DNA of 64,000 bases from an uncultured Oscillospiraceae bacterium (GCA_934512135.1 CAKSWT010000017.1:1-64000); one strand, 5' to 3'; counted from the first letter of the stretch, positions 17,362-26,666 are shown. Notes: generated from the letters alone by a model not told the origin. A program made the numbers and translations.

Positions 17362-18525
17362 TCACTTGGATTCGATGGAGACAATGGCGCCGTCCTTCAG
17401 GGTAACACTGTAGTCATAGGCGTTTCCGTCGTCCCGGACGGCAACGGTGAGAATGCCGTTTTCCTCGTGATACTCCATGGAGACCACGTCCACGGTGTTC
17501 AGGGCCCCCTGCAACAGCCGGTACTGTTCCGGTGTTCCGGCGGTGGCGTCGGGGGAATCGTGATAGACCATGGTGGTATTCTCAGGCAAAGCCGGCAGGG
17601 CCTCCAGTCCGGCAAAGACCTGCTGGGCACAGGCCAGCATCTCCTCCGGCGTCAATACCAGATAGCCGTCTTGGGATGGATACTTTCCCAGAGATGCATA
17701 CCGGGCCATAATTGCCCAGAAGGAGTCGGGGTCCTCCGGGGAGAAGCTGCCGCCGCCGCGAACCACGTCTAGGGCGCATTCCACTGCCGGGACGGATTTG
17801 GCAATCTCCGCCGGAAGGTGAAAGTCCGGAGTCGGTGTGGGGGACGGCAGAGGTGACAAGCTGGGAGAGGGACTGGGAGAAGGAGTGGGAGAAGGAGTAG
17901 GACTTGGAGAGGGACTGGGAGAAGGACTTGGAGAAGCTGTCTCCGTGGGAGAAGGAGCTGCCGTGGGGGCAGGCGTCGTGGTAGGGGCCGGCATCGTGGT
18001 GGTGGTCGGAGCGACAGTGGGGGTTGCCGTGGGCCGACGGGTCAGCAGCTCCAGAGCACTGCCGGTGGTGATGTCATAGAGGGTGATGTGGCTACCCTGG
18101 ATGGTGAAGCTGTACTGGGTGGCCTGGTCCTGGCCGTTTTCAAAGATGCACAGACGAATCTGCTTGCCGGTGTCTAAAAACCAATAGGTGTAGGTTCTGG
18201 AATCTCCGGAGCCGTTGGTGAGGATCAGGTTTTCATTGCTGCGGAAGTTGTAGGTCCGAGAGCCGTCCTCGTTGTCCCAGATGCCCACAAACAGGTCTTT
18301 ATAGGAGTCGGTGACGTCATCTTCCTCAAGGGCCGCAGGAGCGGACAATTCCGGCATGACAACCCCGGCGCTGGGTGTTGCGCTGGCAGTGGGGAGAGTC
18401 AGGTCCTCCCAGGTGCTGACCTGGGGAGAGGAGCCGTCTGAGTCGGGAATCCGGGAGGTTCCGCAGCCCGTCAACAGCAGGATGACAGAAATCAGGCACA
18501 GGGCCTTCAGATGGTGTAGTTTCAT
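17362..18525 (-). CDS. Lipoprotein with a Ser/Pro/Thr-rich linker
   Basis: 387 residues. The signal peptide ends in the lipobox LLLTGC (Cys21), so the protein is anchored to the outer face of the membrane. A small beta-rich domain (about 75-185, DLFVGIWDNEDGSRTYNF) is separated from a C-terminal domain of about 140 residues by a linker of SPSP/TPTP type (nt about 17830-18010) that probably spans the wall. No domain name can be given. The ATG at 18525 follows aaaggaggc and opens the signal peptide; the frame continues upstream but is not used. Confidence 0.82.
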   Translation of the reverse strand: MKLHHLKALCLISVILLLTGCGTSRIPDSDGSSPQVSTWEDLTLPTASATPSAGVVMPELSAPAALEEDDVTDSYKDLFVGIWDNEDGSRTYNFRSNENLILTNGSGDSRTYTYWFLDTGKQIRLCIFENGQDQATQYSFTIQGSHITLYDITTGSALELLTRRPTATPTVAPTTTTMPAPTTTPAPTAAPSPTETASPSPSPSPSPSPTPSPTPSPSPSPSLSPLPSPTPTPDFHLPAEIAKSVPAVECALDVVRGGGSFSPEDPDSFWAIMARYASLGKYPSQDGYLVLTPEEMLACAQQVFAGLEALPALPENTTMVYHDSPDATAGTPEQYRLLQGALNTVDVVSMEYHEENGILTVAVRDDGNAYDYSVTLKDGAIVSIESK

Positions 18526-18555
18526 GGAGATGCCTCCTTTCTGGTGTGCACCTCC

Positions 18556-18585
18556 ATTATATACTGAAGGCCCGGAGAAAAGCAA
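18556..18585 (-). promoter_or_regulatory. Promoter of the lipoprotein gene
   Basis: Minus strand TTGCTT (18580-18585), N18, TATAAT (18556-18561), squeezed between two minus-strand genes. Confidence 0.6.
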
Positions 18586-18588
18586 CTG

Positions 18589-19875
18589 CTATTCCGGGAG
18601 GCACCCTATCGCCTCCCGGCGAAGTCGCCACAGGCAGATCAGGTTTGGAATGGCCATCAGTCCCGCCAAAACACCCCCCAGACTCCAGACCAGCTCCAGC
18701 CCTCCAAGGGCCCCCAGAAATACGGCGGACAGATATAAGACCCGGTACCAGGACAGGGTATTCCCAAACAGGTAGCGCCAGCAGCAGGCTCCATACCAGC
18801 ACCAGCCTACAATGGTGGAAAACACAAAGGTCATCAGGCAGAGCGTCAGCAGCTGGGATCCAAAGGGAATCGCGGAAAAGGCCAGGGTACACATAGTCCC
18901 CGGGTCGGCGTGGACGAACCGCTCCGGTGCGCCCAGCATGGCGGAAACCAGCATCAGGCCGGTCATGGCGCAGAGGACAACGGTATCCCAGAATACGCCG
19001 GTCATAGACACCAGCGCCTCCCGGGCCGGATCCGGGGAGGGAACGGCTGCAGCGGCCATGGGGGCGGTCCCCATGCCGGCTTCGTTGGTGAACAGGCCTC
19101 GGGCGGTGCCGCTGCGGGCCGCGGAGAGAATCGTGCTGCCTACAAAGCCGCCCACTGGGGCACGGGGGACGAAGGCTCCGGTGACAATGACCTGGAGCGC
19201 CTGGGGCACATACTGCCGGTAGACCCACAGCACGGCCAGACAGCCCAACAGGTACAGTCCGGCCATGGCGGGGACCAGCTTTTCGCAGCACTTGGAAATG
19301 GATCGAATGCCTCCCAGAATTACGGTGGCGGACAGAATTGTGGTGCCCAGGCCGGTGAGAACGGGGGAAATCTGGGGCCGGAGGACGGTGGCCAGGGCGT
19401 TGGACTGAATCAGGGCACCGGTACCCACGGCGGCGGCAACGCCCAGACCTGCAAAGCACCGGGCGGTCCGGGGCATATGGAGCCTGTCCTCCAAAACATA
19501 CATGGCGCCCCCGGCGATGGTCCCGTCGGACCTTTGACGGCGGTGACGCAGGACCAGCACGGTTTCGGCATAACGGGTTGCCATGCCCAATACCCCGGTG
19601 AGCCAGCACCAAAATACCGCGCCTGGGCCCCCCAGCGCCACGGCGGTGGCGACCCCGATGATATTCCCGGTGCCGATGGCGGCAGCCAGAGCGGTGGTCA
19701 GGGCGCCAAAGCTGGTTACGCCGCCTCCGTCCCCACAGAGACTGTATCGGATCCCCTGGAGGGTCCGTCGCTGGATGCCCCGGAGTCCCAGGGTAAAATA
19801 TAGGTGACTGCCCATTAGCCCCAGCAGCAGCGGACCGCTCCACAGCGCCTTTTCCAGCCATAAAATGACCTGCAC
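18589..19875 (-). CDS. Sodium:alanine symporter family (AGCS) transporter
   Basis: 428 residues. AGCS signatures are GALTTALAAAIGTGNIIGVA and FTNEAGMGTAPMAAAA, with about ten membrane segments. The family imports alanine or glycine with Na+. The start is GTG at 19875 because a full aggaggtg lies seven bases ahead and the protein then begins VQVILWLEKALW, like other family members; an in-frame ATG at 19902 would contain that ribosome site. It is transcribed away from the arginine deiminase operon, so the two share an AT-rich control region. Confidence 0.9.
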   Translation of the reverse strand: MQVILWLEKALWSGPLLLGLMGSHLYFTLGLRGIQRRTLQGIRYSLCGDGGGVTSFGALTTALAAAIGTGNIIGVATAVALGGPGAVFWCWLTGVLGMATRYAETVLVLRHRRQRSDGTIAGGAMYVLEDRLHMPRTARCFAGLGVAAAVGTGALIQSNALATVLRPQISPVLTGLGTTILSATVILGGIRSISKCCEKLVPAMAGLYLLGCLAVLWVYRQYVPQALQVIVTGAFVPRAPVGGFVGSTILSAARSGTARGLFTNEAGMGTAPMAAAAVPSPDPAREALVSMTGVFWDTVVLCAMTGLMLVSAMLGAPERFVHADPGTMCTLAFSAIPFGSQLLTLCLMTFVFSTIVGWCWYGACCWRYLFGNTLSWYRVLYLSAVFLGALGGLELVWSLGGVLAGLMAIPNLICLWRLRREAIGCLPE

Positions 19876-19920
19876 AAATCCCCACCTCCTGCCTTTTGTC
19901 ATAGCATATGAGAGTGCGTA

Positions 19921-20015
19921 TGGGGGTATGACACATAATGTGAATAGTTTTGTAATAAAATTTAAATATTTTCGTCGAAAATCGCATAAAATATGATAAT
20001 AATGCCAAGTATTTA
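19921..20015. promoter_or_regulatory. AT-rich divergent control region with palindrome
   Basis: This AT-rich tract separates the symporter gene from the arc transcript. It contains the perfect dyad ATTTTCG-T-CGAAAAT (19968-19982) and CATA-aaa-TATG just beyond it. It could bind a regulator such as ArgR, but I cannot match the ArgR box convincingly. No clear symporter promoter is visible. Confidence 0.4.
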
Positions 20016-20016
20016 C

Positions 20017-20045
20017 TGGACAAACGGGAGAAGAATTCGTATAAT
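20017..20045 (+). promoter_or_regulatory. Promoter of the arc leader/operon
   Basis: TGGACA-N17-TATAAT. Transcription should start near 20052, about 265 bases ahead of arcA. Confidence 0.75.
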
Positions 20046-20051
20046 GAGGGT

Positions 20052-20276
20052 GGATCGCAGCCCTCCGGATTGCAGGAGTCCGAAGGGCAGTCCATTCTCC
20101 GAGAAACAGAACGGCCCCGTGCCGAGCTGCGTGGGGAGCTGATTGGTTCACCAAACCCGCTTTGCGGTACATACCCCCTCCCGATCAGTTCCCCAATCTC
20201 CCTCATCCAATGAGAAATAAGACCGACAGGCCGCCCGGTTTCGGGCGGCTTTTTTGCGCCCTGCGCATGTTTTTTG
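20052..20276 (+). ncRNA. Structured leader RNA upstream of arcA ending in a terminator
   Basis: Four helices are visible: 20060-20088 (GCCCT..CGGA with TCCG..AGGGC); a 14-bp helix 20133-20146 with 20181-20194 that encloses CCGC-ttt-GCGG (20157-20167); the terminator at 20230-20255; and a short second hairpin plus T-run at 20255-20275. There is no convincing promoter between the terminator and arcA, so arcA should depend on readthrough. It could be a cis-acting attenuator or riboswitch, or a stand-alone small RNA. It lacks the T-box UGG-bulge motif, and I recognise no known class. Confidence 0.55.
20230..20255 (+). terminator. Intrinsic terminator inside the arc leader
   Basis: Perfect 8-bp GC stem GCCGCCCG/CGGGCGGC with loop gttt, then six T. 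I find no obvious antiterminator strand longer than about four bases. Confidence 0.85.
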
Positions 20277-20318
20277 GGAATCGGGACATACTGAGTCCGA
20301 AAAACTTGAAGGGAGCGA

Positions 20319-21542
20319 ATGTGCTTGGAAGACGCGATCAAAGTCCAGTCCGAGATCGGGCCGCTGCGCCGGGTGATGCTGCACCGGCCTGGGGAAGAAT
20401 TGCTGAATCTGATGCCGGAGCATCTGGATCGGCTGCTGTTTGACGATATTCCATATCTCCAATTGGCGAGAGCGGAACATGACCGGTTTGCCCAGCTGCT
20501 GGGAGAGCAGGGGGTGGAGGTGGTCTACCTGGAGGATCTGACGGCGGAGGCCCTGGGGGAGGAGACTGTCCGGGAGCAGTTTGTGGCGGACTATCTCCGG
20601 GACGCAGGCATCCGGGGCAGCAAGCGCCTGGGCCGAATGACGGAGTATTTTCTAAACCTCTCGACGAAAAACATGGTGCTGAAAATGATGGCCGGGGTTC
20701 GAAAGGCGGAGATCTTCGGCTACGGAAAGAAAAATCTCACGGACTATCTGGAGGGAGACTATCCCTTTGTGATCGATCCCATGCCGAACCTCTACTTCAC
20801 CCGGGACCCCTTTGCCTGTATTGGCACCGGCGTTGCCCTGCACCACATGTATAGCAGAACCCGAAACCGGGAGACGCTGTTTGGGGACTATATCTTCCGC
20901 TATCATCCCCGGTATCGGAATGTGAAGAAGCTCTATACCCGCCAGCAGGAGCCCACCTTGGAGGGCGGGGATATTCTGGTGCTCAGCGCCCAGGTGGCGG
21001 CGGTGGGGATTTCCCAGCGGACGGAGCCCTTTGCCATTGAGGTTCTGGCCAAGTCCCTGCTGGAGCTGGGCTTTACGCAGATTCTGGCTATAGACATCCC
21101 CAAAAGCCGCAGCTTTATGCATTTGGATACGGTGTTCACCATGGTGGATCGGGACAAATTTACGGTTCACCCCAATATCCAGGGCAGTATGGAGGTTTTT
21201 GTGCTGGAAAAGGGAGCGGATGGGCATCTGACCATTGCCCCGGAGCGGGCGCCCCTGGAGCAGATTCTGATGGAGCACTTGGAGCTATCCCAGGTGACGC
21301 TGATTCCCTGCGGCGGCGGAAACGTCATTGACGCAGCCCGGGAACAGTGGAACGACGGATCCAATACCTTTGCGGTGGCGCCGGGGAAGGTGATCGCCTA
21401 TGACCGAAACCAGGTGACCAACCAGATTCTCCGGGACCACGGGGTGGAGGTTCTGACCATTCCCAGCTCGGAGCTGGCCCGGGGCCGGGGCGGCCCCCGA
21501 TGCATGACCATGCCGCTGGTGCGGGATGATATTACAGGATAA
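20319..21542 (+). CDS. arcA: Arginine deiminase
   Basis: 407 residues, the normal length. It hydrolyses arginine to citrulline and ammonia, the first step of the ATP-yielding ADI pathway. Active-site motifs are present: NLYFTRDPF, LEGGDILVL, FMHLDTVFT and the nucleophile Cys395 in GGPRCMTMPLVRDD. The ATG at 20319 is only three bases from gggag; a TTG at 20325 would have better spacing and remains possible. It is the first gene of arcABCD and lies behind a leader RNA with a terminator, so expression is probably conditional. Confidence 0.96.
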   Translation: MCLEDAIKVQSEIGPLRRVMLHRPGEELLNLMPEHLDRLLFDDIPYLQLARAEHDRFAQLLGEQGVEVVYLEDLTAEALGEETVREQFVADYLRDAGIRGSKRLGRMTEYFLNLSTKNMVLKMMAGVRKAEIFGYGKKNLTDYLEGDYPFVIDPMPNLYFTRDPFACIGTGVALHHMYSRTRNRETLFGDYIFRYHPRYRNVKKLYTRQQEPTLEGGDILVLSAQVAAVGISQRTEPFAIEVLAKSLLELGFTQILAIDIPKSRSFMHLDTVFTMVDRDKFTVHPNIQGSMEVFVLEKGADGHLTIAPERAPLEQILMEHLELSQVTLIPCGGGNVIDAAREQWNDGSNTFAVAPGKVIAYDRNQVTNQILRDHGVEVLTIPSSELARGRGGPRCMTMPLVRDDITG

Positions 21543-21557
21543 TCAGGAGGAATTACC

Positions 21558-22550
21558 ATGCCGGTAAATTTAAAGGGCAGATCATTTTTAACGCTGATGG
21601 ACTTTACCCCCCAGGAGCTTCGCCACCTATTAGACCTGGGACACGACCTGAAACGGAAAAAACGGGCGGGGATCCCCGGGGCGCTGCTCCGAGGGAAGAA
21701 TATTGCCCTGCTCTTTGAAAAGACCTCCACGCGGACCCGCTGTGCCTTCGAGGTGGCGGTTCACGACGAGGGGGGCAATGTAACCTTTCTGGAGCCCGGA
21801 AGCTCCCAGATGGGAAAAAAGGAGTCCATGGAGGATACGGCCAAGGTGCTGGGCCGGTTCTTTGATGGAATCGAGTATCGGGGCTATGACCAGGCCGTGG
21901 TGGAGACCCTGGCCCGTTACAGCGGGGTGCCGGTGTATAACGGCCTCACCGATGCGGACCATCCTACCCAGATCATCGCGGACTTTATGACCATGGAGGA
22001 GCATATCGCAAAGCCGCTGAACCGCTGCAAGCTGGTGTTTGTGGGGGATGTGCGGAACAATATGTGCTATGCGCTGATGTATGGCTGCTGCAAACTGGGA
22101 ATGGACTTTGTAGGCTACGGCCCGGAGGAGCTGATCGGGGAGGTGGACCAAGGAGTGCTGGAGCAGGTACACCAGGAGGCGGAGGCCTCCGGCGCCAAGA
22201 TTCTGCTGACCAGCGACCCGGGGCAGCTTCAAGGGGCCGATGGGGTGTATTCCGACATTTGGGCCTCCATGGGGGAGGAGGACAAGATTCCCCAGCGGGC
22301 CAAGCTCCTGGCGCCCTATCGGGTGGATCGGGCGTTGCTGGAGGCCACAGGAAATCGAGAGGTGCTGTTTATGCACTGCCTGCCCTCCTTCCATGACCGG
22401 GAGACGGTATTGGCCAGGCAGTGGCTGGAGCAGGGGGTGGATATCCGGGAGGTCACCGACGAGGTGTTCCGAAGCCGAAATTCTGTGGTGTTTGATGAGG
22501 CGGAAAACCGGATGCACGCCATTAAGGCGATTTTGGTGGCGACCCTATGA
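21558..22550 (+). CDS. arcB: Ornithine carbamoyltransferase, catabolic
   Basis: 330 residues. It catalyses phosphorolysis of citrulline to ornithine and carbamoyl phosphate in this pathway. Signatures are EKTSTRTRCAFEVA (carbamoyl-phosphate site), DADHPTQIIADFMTMEEH and LFMHCLPSFHD (ornithine site). It starts 15 bases after arcA behind aggagg and overlaps arcC by four bases. The operon position argues for the catabolic rather than the arginine-biosynthetic role. Confidence 0.95.
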   Translation: MPVNLKGRSFLTLMDFTPQELRHLLDLGHDLKRKKRAGIPGALLRGKNIALLFEKTSTRTRCAFEVAVHDEGGNVTFLEPGSSQMGKKESMEDTAKVLGRFFDGIEYRGYDQAVVETLARYSGVPVYNGLTDADHPTQIIADFMTMEEHIAKPLNRCKLVFVGDVRNNMCYALMYGCCKLGMDFVGYGPEELIGEVDQGVLEQVHQEAEASGAKILLTSDPGQLQGADGVYSDIWASMGEEDKIPQRAKLLAPYRVDRALLEATGNREVLFMHCLPSFHDRETVLARQWLEQGVDIREVTDEVFRSRNSVVFDEAENRMHAIKAILVATL

Positions 22551-23515
22551 GCGGCCTAAAAAAGAAAATCGTGGTGGCGCTGGGGGGCAATGCCCTGGAG
22601 GACAAGAGCCTGCCGCCCACGGCCCAGTCCCAGGCCATGGTGGTCCAGCGGACAGCGGAATATTTGGCGGAGATGAGCTGCGCAGGCTATGAAATGGCTG
22701 TGGTTCACGGAAACGGCCCCCAGGTGGGACGAATCATCCTGGCCTCGGAGACGGCGGCCCAGGTGACGCCTCCAATGCCCTTTGACGTGTGCGGAGCCAT
22801 GAGCCAGGGGTATATCGGCTATCATTTGCAGCAGAAGCTCCGCAGTGCGCTGTTGGCCCGAGGCCGGGACATTCCGGTGGTGACGGTGGTGACCCAGATG
22901 GTGGTGGACCCGGAGGACCCCGCCTTTTCCAATCCGACCAAACCCATCGGCCCGTTTTACACCCGGGAGCAGGCGGAGAAAATCGCCAAGGAGACGGGAT
23001 ATGTCCTCCGGGAGGACGCCGGGCGGGGATGGCGCAGAGTGGTGGCGTCTCCCAAGCCTCGGCGAATCGTGGAGATCGGCACCCTGCGGACCTTGTGGGA
23101 CTCCACCATTGCCATTGCCTGCGGCGGTGGCGGTGTCCCGGTGATGGAAGGGGAGCACGGAGAGCTGCAGGGGGTGGCTGCGGTGATCGACAAGGATCTA
23201 GCGGCCCAGCGGCTGGCCGGAGAGATGGGGGCGGATATGCTGCTGATTCTCACAGAGGTGGATGCGGTGTCCGTTGATTTCCGAAAGCCCACGGAGCGGA
23301 AGCTGGGGACCGTCACGGCGGCGGAGATGGAGGAATACTGCCGTCAGGGGCAGTTCGCCCCGGGGTCTATGCTTCCAAAGGTCCAGGCGGCCCTGGGCTT
23401 TCTGCGGGAGAATCCCGCCGGGAAGGCGATCATCACCTCCCTGGACCGAGGGCTCCAGGGGCTCCAGGGAACCTGCGGTACCACCATTGTGGCGGAAGGC
23501 GGCGACAGCCGGTGA
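22547..23515 (+). CDS. arcC: Carbamate kinase
   Basis: 322 residues. It transfers phosphate from carbamoyl phosphate to ADP, making ATP, CO2 and ammonia. The amino-acid-kinase fold is clear: VVALGGNALEDK at the start, VVHGNGPQVGRI, AIACGGGGVPVMEG and VIDKDLAAQRLA. It starts within the arcB stop (ATGA), indicating translational coupling, and overlaps the next gene by four bases. Confidence 0.96.
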   Translation: MSGLKKKIVVALGGNALEDKSLPPTAQSQAMVVQRTAEYLAEMSCAGYEMAVVHGNGPQVGRIILASETAAQVTPPMPFDVCGAMSQGYIGYHLQQKLRSALLARGRDIPVVTVVTQMVVDPEDPAFSNPTKPIGPFYTREQAEKIAKETGYVLREDAGRGWRRVVASPKPRRIVEIGTLRTLWDSTIAIACGGGGVPVMEGEHGELQGVAAVIDKDLAAQRLAGEMGADMLLILTEVDAVSVDFRKPTERKLGTVTAAEMEEYCRQGQFAPGSMLPKVQAALGFLRENPAGKAIITSLDRGLQGLQGTCGTTIVAEGGDSR

Positions 23516-24909
23516 AACAGCTGAAAATGCCGTCGGCTTATACCATATTGATGGTGCTGATTCTGGTGGTGGCGGCACTGACCTGGGTGCTGCCGGCGGG
23601 GCAGTATCAATATCTGGGCAATGGAGAGCCCATCACCGGCTCCTATGCCCAGGTAGCCCGTCACGGACAGGGACTCATTGACGTGGTGCGGGCGCCCCTC
23701 AGCGGACTGTACGAGGCCATTGAAATTGCCGTGTTTATCCTCACGGTAGGCGGATTTTTAGGGGTCATGGGAAAAACCGGCGCGGTGGATGCGGGAATTG
23801 CCGGGATCGTGGCCCGCCTGGGAGACCGTGGAGGCGTTCTGATCCCAATCCTTATGGCAATCTTTGCCCTGGGAGGTACCACCTTTGGCATGGCGGAGGA
23901 GACCATTGCGTTTTATCCTCTCCTGATTCCTGTGATGGTGGGAGCGGGCTATGACACGGTGACGGCCATCAGCGTAATTCTTCTGGGGGCTGGGGTTGGC
24001 GTCCTGGGTTCTACGGTCAATCCCTTTGCCACGGGAATCGCCTCCGGCTTTGCCGGGGTGACCATGGGCGAGGGAATGGGCCTTCGGCTGATTATCCTGG
24101 GAGGCTCCTTGGTGTTGAGCATGGGCTTTGTGATGTACTATGGCAAAAAGGTCCGGGAGGATCCTCAGGCATCTCTGGTGGCGGCTCAGCGGGAGGAGAA
24201 TCTCCGGCATTTTGCCGTGGAGCGGCAGCATGCTCAGGGACTTACCCGCCGCCAGCGGCTGGCACTGTGGCTCTTTGCGCTGACCTTTGCGGTGATGATC
24301 TACGGGGTGATCCCCTTTGCGGATATGGGAATCACGGGAATTCCAACCCTGGGGTGGTGGTTCCCGGAGCTGTCGGCGCTGTTTTGGTCGGCGGCGGTAA
24401 TCACCGGAATTCTGTGCCGGGTGGGAGAAAAGGAGATTGTGGCCGGCTTTGTGGCCGGAGCGGCAGATCTGCTGGGAGTGGCCTTTATTATCGGGATTTC
24501 CCGGGGCATCACCGTGATTATGAACAGCGGCATGATTACGGACACCATCCTCCGCTGGGGAGAGGAGGCCCTGTCCGGGATGAGCGGTACCGGATTTGTT
24601 TTGACGGCATATGGGATATTTCTGGTGCTGTCCTTTCTGATTCCCTCCTCGTCGGGACTGGCAACCTTGTCCATGCCCATTATGGCCCCGCTGGCGGAGA
24701 TGACCGGAGTGAGCCGGGGACTGATGGTGACGGCCTTTCAGTCGGCCTCGGGGCTGGTCAATTTGGTGACGCCTACCTCAGCGGTGGTGATGGGGGCCCT
24801 GGCCATTGGCCGGGTCAGCTACGGACTGTGGATCCGTCATATTTGGAAGCTGCTGCTGGCCCTGGCGGCGGTAAGCGTGCTGTGCCTGGCGATAGGTGCC
24901 ATGGGATAG
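23512..24909 (+). CDS. YfcC-family arginine/ornithine antiporter candidate
   Basis: 465 residues with about twelve membrane segments; opens MPSAYTILMVLILVVAALTWVLPAGQY, typical of YfcC-family carriers. Members of this family occupy the arcD position in streptococcal ADI operons and exchange arginine for ornithine. Here it is the last gene of arcABC, started by GTG that overlaps the arcC stop (GTGA). The transport role is inferred from this context; sequence alone would allow other amino acids. Confidence 0.85.
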   Translation: MKQLKMPSAYTILMVLILVVAALTWVLPAGQYQYLGNGEPITGSYAQVARHGQGLIDVVRAPLSGLYEAIEIAVFILTVGGFLGVMGKTGAVDAGIAGIVARLGDRGGVLIPILMAIFALGGTTFGMAEETIAFYPLLIPVMVGAGYDTVTAISVILLGAGVGVLGSTVNPFATGIASGFAGVTMGEGMGLRLIILGGSLVLSMGFVMYYGKKVREDPQASLVAAQREENLRHFAVERQHAQGLTRRQRLALWLFALTFAVMIYGVIPFADMGITGIPTLGWWFPELSALFWSAAVITGILCRVGEKEIVAGFVAGAADLLGVAFIIGISRGITVIMNSGMITDTILRWGEEALSGMSGTGFVLTAYGIFLVLSFLIPSSSGLATLSMPIMAPLAEMTGVSRGLMVTAFQSASGLVNLVTPTSAVVMGALAIGRVSYGLWIRHIWKLLLALAAVSVLCLAIGAMG

Positions 24910-24930
24910 GGAAACGCCATAGGAAATGCT

Positions 24931-24961
24931 CGGAGCCATTCCTGGGGAAGGGATGGCTCCG
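24931..24961 (+). terminator. Hairpin ending the arc operon
   Basis: Stem CGGAGCCATTCC-like arm and GGATGGCTCCG around tggggaag. No T-run follows, so efficiency is doubtful. Confidence 0.5.
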
Positions 24962-25015
24962 GGCGCAGGGCGGTACATATTCGGATAAAATGTGTAGAGA
25001 TTGTGAAATTATCGG

Positions 25016-25043
25016 TTGCAATATAGGTGAGATGTGATAAAAT
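25016..25043 (+). promoter_or_regulatory. Promoter of the surface-polymer locus
   Basis: TTGCAA-N16-TAAAAT, about 60 bases upstream of the first gene of the cluster. Confidence 0.5.
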
Positions 25044-25103
25044 GTACAGGATACCAATGGGTGTCGGGCCCCGAAAACCCGGCAGAACGGAGCGAATCCA
25101 TCT

Positions 25104-26666
25104 ATGAAACAGCTAAAGCAAGTGGGGCTTCCAATGGCGTCCATCCTGCTGATTTGTTTTTATCCCTGTGCATTTATGTTTTTTCAAAATGCCGGTGAGG
25201 CGAGAGCAGTCGATATGCTCCCGTTCTTCGGTATTTTTCTCGCCACTGCGGCGGGGATGTTCCTGCTGGCGGATGTGGTGCTGAGGAATGTGGCCCGGGC
25301 GGCGGTACTGGCGGATCTGGGGGTGCTGGCGGTGATCCACTTTACCCTGATCTGCAACGGCATCAAAAGGCTGCTGCCGGGCTTTCACAATCTGATTTTC
25401 CTGGGACTGGTGGGGCTGCTCCTGCTGGGACTTCTGCTGCTGTTCTGGAGAAAAAAGCCCAATATGACGGCAGTGTGCGGGCTGCTCAGCCTGGTATTCG
25501 CGGCGCTGACGGCGGTGAACCTGTTTCTGGCGCTGCCTACGCTGATTGCGGCTGCTACATATCACCGGCCGGAGGCGGCTCTGGACCGACAGCTGCCCCA
25601 GATGAGGTTTTCCGGGGAGAAACGAAACGTATACTATATGATCTTCGATGAATACGGCGGGTCGGAAAATCTTAAGCACTATTTTGACTACGATAACGAG
25701 CCGTTTCTGGAGGAGCTGGAGGCACGGGGGTTCTCTGTGTCTCGGAGCAGCCGGAACCGGGAGTCCTGCTGGACCGTCACGCTGGTGCCCAATCTTTTGA
25801 ACCTGGACTATGTGGTGACTGACGATATTCCCATCAACAGCCGGCTGGAGTGGATGGACGATCCGGCGCTGTACCGGATGTTCCGTCAGAACGGATACCA
25901 GGTGAACCTGGTGAATCAGAACGGATTTTTGGGGGAGACGGGCTGCCACCTGCTGTCCAAGCCCCAGCACGACGAGACCATCTCGGACTATCTCTACGCC
26001 AACAGCATCTTCTGCCAGATTCCAAAGCTCAAATGGGTCATTGAGGCGCAGGTGCTCCACCGGGGACAGGAGGGGCCGATGGAGTCCCTGGAGGATGTGT
26101 GCCAGGCCATGGAGAACAGTTGGACCCAGGCCCGGAATCGGCCCACCCTGACGGTGGGGTATTTCGTCACGCCCCATGCCCCCTTCCTGTTCGATGAAAC
26201 AGGAGCGATGCTGCCCAAGGAGCGACAGAACGACTGGACGGATCCGTCCCTGTACCTGGCAAAGCTCCAATATACCAACGATATGATTCTTCGGACGGTG
26301 AATCACATTCAGCAGGAGGACCCGGATGCGGCGATCCTGCTGCTGGCGGACCACGGGGCCAGAACCCCTGGCCATCTGGTGAATCAGTACGGAGGCCCCT
26401 GGTTTGACACCGAGGCAGAGATTCCCTATATGGAAAGCGTGCTCTGCTGCGCCTACGTTCCCGGCGGGGACATCGACGTGGAGGGGGACAATGGAATCAA
26501 TGCCCAGCGGAAGGTGCTCCGGACGCTGTTTGACGTGGAGCTGCCCCCGCTGCCGGAGCCCAGGGACTACACCATTCCGCCGGAATATATGCCGCCTCCA
26601 CCGGAGAAGGACGGCCACCGGGAACCGCCCCGGAGGCCGGGACCGAAGGAGGGAAGCCATGGATAA
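25104..26666 (+). CDS. Membrane alkaline-phosphatase-superfamily (sulfatase-like) protein, copy 1
   Basis: 520 residues. Four to five membrane helices in the first 150 residues are followed by an extracellular sulfatase/phosphotransferase-fold domain. Metal-site candidates are FDEYGG and LLLADHGAR. The build (N-terminal helices, outer catalytic domain) is that of LTA synthase and phosphoethanolamine transferases, but the usual nucleophile motif is not clear; the segment SRNRESCWTVTLVPNLLN sits where it is expected. The next gene is a clear paralogue. A role in adding phosphoglycerol- or phospho-amine-type groups to a surface polymer is inferred from fold and neighbours. The tail is Pro-rich. 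Confidence 0.75.
   Translation: MKQLKQVGLPMASILLICFYPCAFMFFQNAGEARAVDMLPFFGIFLATAAGMFLLADVVLRNVARAAVLADLGVLAVIHFTLICNGIKRLLPGFHNLIFLGLVGLLLLGLLLLFWRKKPNMTAVCGLLSLVFAALTAVNLFLALPTLIAAATYHRPEAALDRQLPQMRFSGEKRNVYYMIFDEYGGSENLKHYFDYDNEPFLEELEARGFSVSRSSRNRESCWTVTLVPNLLNLDYVVTDDIPINSRLEWMDDPALYRMFRQNGYQVNLVNQNGFLGETGCHLLSKPQHDETISDYLYANSIFCQIPKLKWVIEAQVLHRGQEGPMESLEDVCQAMENSWTQARNRPTLTVGYFVTPHAPFLFDETGAMLPKERQNDWTDPSLYLAKLQYTNDMILRTVNHIQQEDPDAAILLLADHGARTPGHLVNQYGGPWFDTEAEIPYMESVLCCAYVPGGDIDVEGDNGINAQRKVLRTLFDVELPPLPEPRDYTIPPEYMPPPPEKDGHREPPRRPGPKEGSHG

Noticed and set aside
17830..18010. Tandem short repeats resembling a repeat array or CRISPR
   Set aside because: They are degenerate hexamer-type repeats encoding a Ser/Pro linker in frame; there are no unique spacers or constant repeat units.
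19876..20172. N-terminal extension of the alanine symporter
   Set aside because: An extension would read through the AT-rich control region and the arc promoter; AGGAGGTG directly before the GTG at 19875 marks the real start.
20052..20276. T-box riboswitch in front of arcA
   Set aside because: The leader has a terminator, but the conserved T-box bulge sequence and an antiterminator alternative are missing.
26404..26658. Upstream extension of the second sulfatase-like gene
   Set aside because: The frame is open, but it runs inside copy 1; the ATG at 26659 has a strong ribosome site and aligns with the start of the paralogue.
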